A stretch of DNA of 64,000 nt from Pandoraea oxalativorans (lineage in GTDB: Bacteria; Pseudomonadota; Gammaproteobacteria; Burkholderiales; Burkholderiaceae), in the NCBI RefSeq assembly GCF_000972785.3, contig NZ_CP011253.3, positions 2,914,001 through 2,978,000 on the forward strand. The letters run 5' to 3'. The stretch's first letter is position 1, and each line of letters starts with the position of its first letter. The position numbers and the translations under genes were made by a program. Below, piece after piece: positions 58,955 to 64,000 of this stretch. The notes under the pieces are model-generated. The model was not told the origin of the DNA, searched no databases, and worked only from the letters and a program-made list of their open reading frames with translations.

Positions 58955-59881
58955 TCAGAGCGGTGAGTAGTTCCACCGAGGCAGTGCGCCGGTACGTCCG
59001 TGCGTGTGCCAGGACGGCACCACGTTGAGTACGCTCTGACAGCCGCTGTTGGCCGTAGACATTGTTTGGACCTTGACGGCATTCGGCCCGCTCGGGCTCA
59101 GCAAAGGACGCGGGTCGACAGCAACACCATGACGGCGCAGTTCGAAATGCAGATGTGGACCGGTCGCCATCCCCGTCCGACCTACAGCACCGATAGGCTC
59201 GCCCGCTACGACAGCATCGCCGATGCGGAGATCGCGCTCTGTAGCGGACAAATGCGCATAGACGGTCTCGGTACCAAAGCGGTGCGAAATCACCACGTAC
59301 CGTCCGAACCCGCGACGCTGGAAACCGATGAACTTCACACGACCGTCGGCAGCCGCAAGTACGGGGGTGCCGGCCGGTGCCGCGAAATCGACGCCGGTAT
59401 GGTTATGCGCCACGCGTCGCACGGGATGGTGCCGCGTGCCGAATTCCGACGACACGCGCGCGCCAGCCACCGGTGTAACGAAAGACGTGGCCGATGACAG
59501 CGCACGGGCAGCCGTCGACGGTACGAACAAGCTGGCGCGGCCCTGCACCGCAGACGTATGCCAGCGACTGGCCGTCGATACGGGAATGGGAGACAACGGA
59601 GTGATCTTGCCGCAGACCGACTGACTGACGGATACCGCAGGCAATGCCGCAGCGGGTCCATTGTGAGCAAACAACGGCGCCGTCAGACGCGGATGCAAAT
59701 GCAACGGGTCTCCTGCCGCGGCCGTCGCCGATAGCGGCGCGACCATGCAGACACCGAAGACGGTCGCGACCGCACCGCCGCGCACCGGCGAACGAGCGCG
59801 CTCGCCCAGCGTTTGCTGGCGTTGCGCACCGCTGTCCGATGCTGCGCGCGTGCGCTTGGCGAAAGGGGTAGAGAAAGACAT
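58955..59881 (-). CDS. M23-family peptidoglycan endopeptidase-like protein
   Basis: A 308-residue envelope protein with an N-terminal hydrophobic segment (about 34-56). The C-terminal M23/LytM domain (about 140-260) has FGTRHHPVRRVAHNHTGVDFAAPAGTPV (metal-binding His and Asp) and HLSATERDL. It also has GPHLHFELRRHG (catalytic HxH). Required residues look intact, so it may cut peptidoglycan cross-links. The C-terminal 45 residues are an unconserved tail close to the truncated metallophosphoesterase. Confidence 0.87.
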   Translation of the reverse strand: MSFSTPFAKRTRAASDSGAQRQQTLGERARSPVRGGAVATVFGVCMVAPLSATAAAGDPLHLHPRLTAPLFAHNGPAAALPAVSVSQSVCGKITPLSPIPVSTASRWHTSAVQGRASLFVPSTAARALSSATSFVTPVAGARVSSEFGTRHHPVRRVAHNHTGVDFAAPAGTPVLAAADGRVKFIGFQRRGFGRYVVISHRFGTETVYAHLSATERDLRIGDAVVAGEPIGAVGRTGMATGPHLHFELRRHGVAVDPRPLLSPSGPNAVKVQTMSTANSGCQSVLNVVPSWHTHGRTGALPRWNYSPL

Positions 59882-60017
59882 CGCTCGACAGACTGAACCG
59901 GAAACGACGCAGTCTACGGGGCGAAGGGGAGAAAATTTTTAGGAAGTAACCCAACTTAGGCGCAGATAGCGGCCGAAATGGAGTGAATTGGGAGTTTGCA
60001 CAACGTAATGTGCGGAC

Positions 60018-61037
60018 CTACGAGCGTCGCGTGCCGGGGCGCGTGCGCTTGATGGCGTACATCGCCTCGTCGGCGTAATCCATCAGTTGCGTCATGTCCG
60101 TGCCGTCCTCAGGCAGCATGGCAATGCCCACACTCACCCCCAGTTCGAGCGGCTTGCCTTCGAATTCGAACGGCGCGCCCACTTCCTGCGCCAGACGTTG
60201 GCTGTGGACCTCGGCGTCTTCACGCGAGTGAATGCCGCAAAGAATCATGCCGAACTCGTCGCCACCCACGCGAGCGATCGTATCCGAGCGTCGCGCCGTG
60301 GCGTTCATGCGCTCGGCGGCGGCACGAATGGCGGCGTCGCCTGCGCGGTGGCCGTAGCGGTCATTGATGGGCTTGAGCCCGTCCATGTCGATGTTCAGAA
60401 TGCCGAGCCGCGACGACGAACGCAGCGCCAGATGCACGGCCTGACGCAAGCGGTCGTAGAACAACGCCCGATTGGGCAGGCCGGTGAGCGCGTCGTGCGT
60501 GGCTTGCAGATAGAGCTGACTCGTCTCGAAGCGCGCCGCATGAAACATCGCCGCCGCAATGAGTTCGCTCATCAGTTCGAGCGTGCGGACATCGGCGTCG
60601 GGGAACGCCGACGGGGCGGGCGCGAAGACCTTAAGCACACCGACGGTCGTGTCCAGGTGCTTGAGCGGTGTGACGATCATCGAGCGCAGACCGACCTTGC
60701 GGCAGGCCTCGCGGTCGACACGCGGATCGGTCTCGGAATCGTCGCAGCGAAGGATCTCGCCCGTCTTCACGCACTGGCCCGAGAGCGAGCCGTCGCGCGA
60801 CAGACGCATGCCCAACAGGTTGGCCGCGACACCGGACGCCGCCCGATACACCATGTCGTCGCCCTCGGCCAGCTCCACCACCGCGCCATTCGCCTGCGTC
60901 AGATGCTGCACCCGCTCCGCCACAAAGGCCATCACGCCACCGAGATCCAGGCCGAGTTTGGCAATTTCGGTCTGTGCTTTGACGATCTCCAAAAGCGTAT
61001 TGCTTTCGGGCATAACGGCGACGGCATTTTGGCTCAC
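60018..61037 (-). CDS. GAF-GGDEF diguanylate cyclase
   Basis: A 339-residue cytosolic protein: GAF domain (about 25-165, VQHLTQANGAVVELAEGDDMVYRAASG) and GGDEF domain (about 175-335). The latter has DALTGLPNRALF and an intact active-site ARVGGDEF. No I-site RxxD is placed directly before it. It should make c-di-GMP in response to a ligand or redox signal at the GAF domain. It stands alone on the minus strand. Confidence 0.88.
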   Translation of the reverse strand: MSQNAVAVMPESNTLLEIVKAQTEIAKLGLDLGGVMAFVAERVQHLTQANGAVVELAEGDDMVYRAASGVAANLLGMRLSRDGSLSGQCVKTGEILRCDDSETDPRVDREACRKVGLRSMIVTPLKHLDTTVGVLKVFAPAPSAFPDADVRTLELMSELIAAAMFHAARFETSQLYLQATHDALTGLPNRALFYDRLRQAVHLALRSSSRLGILNIDMDGLKPINDRYGHRAGDAAIRAAAERMNATARRSDTIARVGGDEFGMILCGIHSREDAEVHSQRLAQEVGAPFEFEGKPLELGVSVGIAMLPEDGTDMTQLMDYADEAMYAIKRTRPGTRRS

Positions 61038-61138
61038 GACCTGTCCTGTTCTTCAAAAAGCGTGAATCCGCAATGTACCATCGCGCGTTTGGAAACTCAC
61101 CTCAAAACACCCGGCGCAGCGCCGCAAGCGTCAACGAA

Positions 61139-62290
61139 TCACAACGCGGCGGCTGGCGTCACGCCTGGCTGACGCGGCAGTAGACGCCGTGCGGCAGGTC
61201 CACTCACGTGCCGGTGCAGTGCGCCACCGAGCAGCGTGCAGACGATCAGCACGGGCACGTAGACGAGGAATGTCCAGCGCATGTCGTCGCCCGCGAGCGC
61301 ACGGTACGCTGGCGTCGCGGCCAGCACGACGAACATGTGGCTAAGGTAAATCTCGTAACTCCAACGGCCCATTTGCGTCAGCCAGCCGAAACCGTGCGGC
61401 ATGGCGCGCATGGAGCGGTGGGCAGCGGCAAGCCACAGCGCCGCACTCAGACACAGCAGCAACATGACGTGGTCGTGCAAGCGCGGCCACAGCATGTCGT
61501 TGAAAAACACGACCGCAAGCAACCCTGCTGCGCCCAGCGCGCCGAGGCCCCTGGCAACACCGCGCGAGAGCGTTACGCGTTGCATCAGCAATGCCGTGAG
61601 CACGCCCCAGGCGATCGCCGCCATGCCCGGAAGATAAGCCTTCTCCTGCCAGATCTCGTTGCCTGCCAACGCCGCGCGCGTCCACGGTAACGAGACGGCA
61701 AGCGCCACGAGCGCGATCACGCGCCACGGCCCACGCAGCACCAGACAGAGCAAAGGGAACGCCAGATAGAAGCACTCTTCGATGGAGAGCGACCAGAGCA
61801 CGTCCCATCCGCCCGGCAGCCAGTTCGTGCGGCCCTCGTACCAATTGAGGGTCATCGTGAGCGCCGACGTCACGGCGCCGGCGAGCGATTGCCCCGGCTG
61901 GTTGATCACGAACGTCGGCACACCGAACAGGTGCATCACCGACAGCACGGCCAGCAGCAGGAGCAGCAACGGGAAGATGCGAACGGCGCGCAGCGCGTAG
62001 AAGTGACGCCAGCGCAGGGCGTCAAGCGAGCCGTAGCGTTGCAGCGAACGACGCGTAATGACAAAGCCGGAAATCACGAAGAAAACGAACACGGCTTCGT
62101 AACCGTTGAAACTGATGCCCTTGACGATGCGCTCGGGCAACACGTCGCCCAGCAAACTCGGGCCGAGCGGCAGACGAAACTTCAGGGCGAGGTGGTGAAC
62201 GACGACGAACAGAATGGACAAGCCGCGCAGCAGGTCGATGCCGTCGTTGCGCGTGCGCAGCGCAGGCGCTTGCGCCGGGGGGAAAGCCAT
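61139..62290 (-). CDS. Acyltransferase 3 family membrane protein
   Basis: A 383-residue OafA/NodX-type acyltransferase with about ten TM segments. RNDGIDLLRGLSILFVVVHHLAL carries the family's basic residue and His near the N-terminus, and FVFFVISGFVITR and WSLSIEECFYLAFPLL follow. Such enzymes O-acetylate surface polysaccharides or related envelope molecules. ATG 62290 with GGAG six bases upstream is preferred over the in-frame GTG at 62320. It is divergent from the PAP2 gene. Confidence 0.87.
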   Translation of the reverse strand: MAFPPAQAPALRTRNDGIDLLRGLSILFVVVHHLALKFRLPLGPSLLGDVLPERIVKGISFNGYEAVFVFFVISGFVITRRSLQRYGSLDALRWRHFYALRAVRIFPLLLLLLAVLSVMHLFGVPTFVINQPGQSLAGAVTSALTMTLNWYEGRTNWLPGGWDVLWSLSIEECFYLAFPLLCLVLRGPWRVIALVALAVSLPWTRAALAGNEIWQEKAYLPGMAAIAWGVLTALLMQRVTLSRGVARGLGALGAAGLLAVVFFNDMLWPRLHDHVMLLLCLSAALWLAAAHRSMRAMPHGFGWLTQMGRWSYEIYLSHMFVVLAATPAYRALAGDDMRWTFLVYVPVLIVCTLLGGALHRHVSGPAARRLLPRQPGVTPAAAL

Positions 62291-62357
62291 GAAAACTCCG
62301 GAAGGTGTGCGGGGGGTCACACCGCAGACATCGTACTATGCCGCTGTCCCGGTGACA

Positions 62358-62377
62358 CCCCGTCGAATTCGACGGGG
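62358..62377. promoter_or_regulatory. Perfect 20-bp palindrome in the divergent promoter
   Basis: CCCCGTCGAATTCGACGGGG, a symmetric palindrome without spacer, 68 bases upstream of the acyltransferase start and about 190 upstream of the PAP2 start. It is a possible operator. GACA and TGTC flank it, slightly out of register. Confidence 0.6.
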
Positions 62378-62565
62378 ATGTCGGGCGCCTATTACCGTGT
62401 GACGAACCGGCCCCGTCGGTCGAACAAACCGCCGCCGGCGCTGTCCGATGCGTTTCGATACGCAAGATCGCGCCGCCACACGACAATGTGGTTTCGTCAT
62501 GGCGGCACGCGTAAGATAGCGCTTTCGCCCGGGGCGCCCTGCTCCCGGGCCGTCATTCGGCAGTC

Positions 62566-63255
62566 ATGTCTAACTTCTGGATCACCATTACCGATTTCGG
62601 TAGCGCCGCCGTCACGGTGCCGCTGGCCGCTGCCCTCATCCTCTGGTTGCTTTGTGCACGCGCATGGCACGCCGCCTTCGCCTGGATTGCGCTGTTTGGC
62701 GCGGGCTCGCTCGTCGTGGCCGTCTCGAAGGTCATGTTCCTCGGCTGGGGACTCGGCGTTCGCGAAATCGATTTCACCGGCGTGAGCGGCCATACGTTTT
62801 TTGCCGCGACCGTCTACCCGGTCATCGCGTGGTTACTGCTGAGCAAGCTGCCATGGCCGTGGCGGGCGCTCGGCACGGCGGTGGCCGCTGCCGGGAGCGT
62901 CGCCGTGGGCGTCTCACGGGTTGCGCTGTCGGCGCATTCGGTCTCGGAGTCGATTGCGGGCTGTATCGTCGGCTTCTCCGTCTGCACGGCATTCGCGTGG
63001 TACACGCGCGGCGACGCTGCGCCCAAGCTGAAGACGCTGCCGATGGCCGCGAGTCTGTTCGTGCTCATGATGTGGCTGCACGGCGAGAGTGTGCCGACGC
63101 AACGCTGGATCACCGACATCGCGCTGATCATGTCGGGCCGCGAGCAGCCTTTCAAGCGCTATAGCTGGCTCGCGCGCAAGCCCGTGCCCACCCCGGCAAT
63201 ACCGGTGACGCCGGTGCTTCCCACGCCGGGGGCCAGTCCCGCGCCGGTGCGCTAG
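62566..63255 (+). CDS. PAP2-family membrane phosphatase
   Basis: A 229-residue, five- to six-TM lipid phosphatase-like protein. The C2 motif VSGHTFFAATVYPVIAW (SGH) and C3 motif GVSRVALSAHSVSE (SRxxxxxH) are present, while C1 (KxxxxxxRP) is degenerate around KVMFLGWGLGVRE. The C-terminus is Pro-rich. It likely dephosphorylates a lipid pyrophosphate or phosphatidic acid at the membrane. It is divergent from the acyltransferase. Confidence 0.85.
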   Translation: MSNFWITITDFGSAAVTVPLAAALILWLLCARAWHAAFAWIALFGAGSLVVAVSKVMFLGWGLGVREIDFTGVSGHTFFAATVYPVIAWLLLSKLPWPWRALGTAVAAAGSVAVGVSRVALSAHSVSESIAGCIVGFSVCTAFAWYTRGDAAPKLKTLPMAASLFVLMMWLHGESVPTQRWITDIALIMSGREQPFKRYSWLARKPVPTPAIPVTPVLPTPGASPAPVR

Positions 63256-63366
63256 GCGGTCGCTGCGCGCGGACGCAACTTGTCTCAGATCAGAGTAGTC
63301 ATACGTGGCGTGCGTTATATTCAGTGAAACGCGCGACCCACGTCGTGCGAACGAACGGAGTCCGCC

Positions 63367-64000
63367 ATGCCTGCTCGCAGTGACAAGACGTCCCGCTCTG
63401 CAACTTCCCGATCCAACAAGTCCCGGACCACGGCGCAAGTGTCGCCACCACTGGGGTCGTCCACCGCCTCGAGGTCTCGCGGCGCACCCAAGACAGCCCG
63501 CCCGCCCTCGCGTCGCACGGTGCCTCAGGGGGCGACGGCCGGTGAAACGGCCGGAACAATGGCCGGAACAACGGCCGATCCCTCGGTGACGCACAAGGCC
63601 AAACCAGCCACGCCCGAGTCGACACCGTCGGAAGCCCTCTCGCCCGCCTCATCGCCTTCGGCCACACCCTTCACCTCGTTCACCGATCATCTCGACCGTG
63701 CCGCAATGGCGACGACTGCCCGTTTCACCGGCAACGTCTCGCCCGCCGCCGTCGCCCTCGCATGGGCCGACTGGGCCATGCACGCGGCGACCGCGCCCGG
63801 CCATCAGTTGAACGTGTTCAAAGCATTTGCCGCCATCGACAAGCCAGCAAGACCCGATGCCGCGAACGCCGGTGCTCAGCACGAGGCCGACCGGCGCTTT
63901 CGTGGTCCCTCATGGGACAAGCCGCCGTTTTCCTGGTGGCGCGAGCGATTCCTGCGCACGCAGGCATTTGTCGACGAGATGACCGGCGAGATTCCCGGGG
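63367..64000 (+). CDS. phaC: Poly(3-hydroxyalkanoate) synthase, N-terminal part
   Basis: The frame opens at ATG 63367 (GGAG eight bases upstream) and runs off the window, giving 211 residues. A long Ser/Thr/Arg/Ala/Pro-rich, probably disordered leader (about 1-110) is followed by a PHA-synthase N-terminal domain with VALAWADWAMHAATAPGHQL. The class I hallmark DRRFRGPSWDKPPFSWWRERFL follows. The catalytic lipase-box domain lies beyond the window. It would polymerise 3-hydroxyacyl-CoA on storage granules. Confidence 0.85.
   Translation, partial: MPARSDKTSRSATSRSNKSRTTAQVSPPLGSSTASRSRGAPKTARPPSRRTVPQGATAGETAGTMAGTTADPSVTHKAKPATPESTPSEALSPASSPSATPFTSFTDHLDRAAMATTARFTGNVSPAAVALAWADWAMHAATAPGHQLNVFKAFAAIDKPARPDAANAGAQHEADRRFRGPSWDKPPFSWWRERFLRTQAFVDEMTGEIPG

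Overview
This is a compact, GC-rich chromosomal stretch of a Gram-negative betaproteobacterium, most likely Burkholderiaceae and possibly Pandoraea. The genus is inferred from general protein resemblance; no rRNA or other taxonomic marker is present. Evidence for the class includes many LysR and IclR regulators, a BoxR-like aromatic-CoA regulator, a TonB/FecI/FecR iron module, a PHA synthase and abundant long antisense shadow reading frames. I found no rRNA, tRNA, CRISPR array, prophage or replication origin.

Layout. 1-6.9 kb: the N-terminal part of an unknown protein (cut by the window edge), an esterase, a LysR/SDR divergent pair, and an IclR-bicupin-MFS module with two matching palindromic operators. 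6.9-13.9 kb: a minus-strand operon (crotonase, 3-hydroxyacyl dehydrogenase, BKACE-family enzyme, ABC binding protein, feruloyl-CoA-synthase-like ligase) divergent from a BoxR-like regulator. This looks like a hydroxycinnamate-type side-chain degradation system and is the best candidate for an undescribed pathway. 13.9-19.7 kb: iron uptake, with a Fur box, FecI-like sigma factor, FecR-like sensor, TonB siderophore receptor with an STN domain, and a Fes/IroE-like siderophore esterase. 19.7-26 kb: a MerR regulator with a textbook MerR-type promoter, an FRG-domain protein, a PAS-GAF-GGDEF protein, a Tat amidase and a VOC protein.

26-36.7 kb: a membrane/stress island. A PLD-VTT-EEP triple fusion, a DUF4142 protein and an NtrC-type activator lie in one run, divergent from a second sigma-54 activator. 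They are followed by a low-complexity BON protein, a DapA-family lyase with a structured leader, and a chemoreceptor. 37-49.9 kb: LysR/YdcZ, an HD protein, IclR-MHS transporter-AroQ (quinate/shikimate-like), LysR/NmrA, a complete ISL3-family element inserted in a DUF2252 gene, a SnoaL-like protein, an internally deleted GST remnant beside its LysR, and a YbfB-type MFS. 50-56 kb: MBL and unknown protein with LysR, TauE/SafE with LysR, AraC, and trans-aconitate methyltransferase. 56-64 kb: ECF sigma/anti-sigma, a cupredoxin lacking a usual copper ligand, a truncated metallophosphoesterase, an M23 peptidase, GAF-GGDEF, acyltransferase 3, PAP2, and the start of PhaC.

Two themes stand out. All six LysR genes are divergent from a neighbouring target. 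Several loci are visibly decaying: DUF2252 by IS insertion, GST by internal deletion, and the metallophosphoesterase by 5' loss next to an altered cupredoxin.
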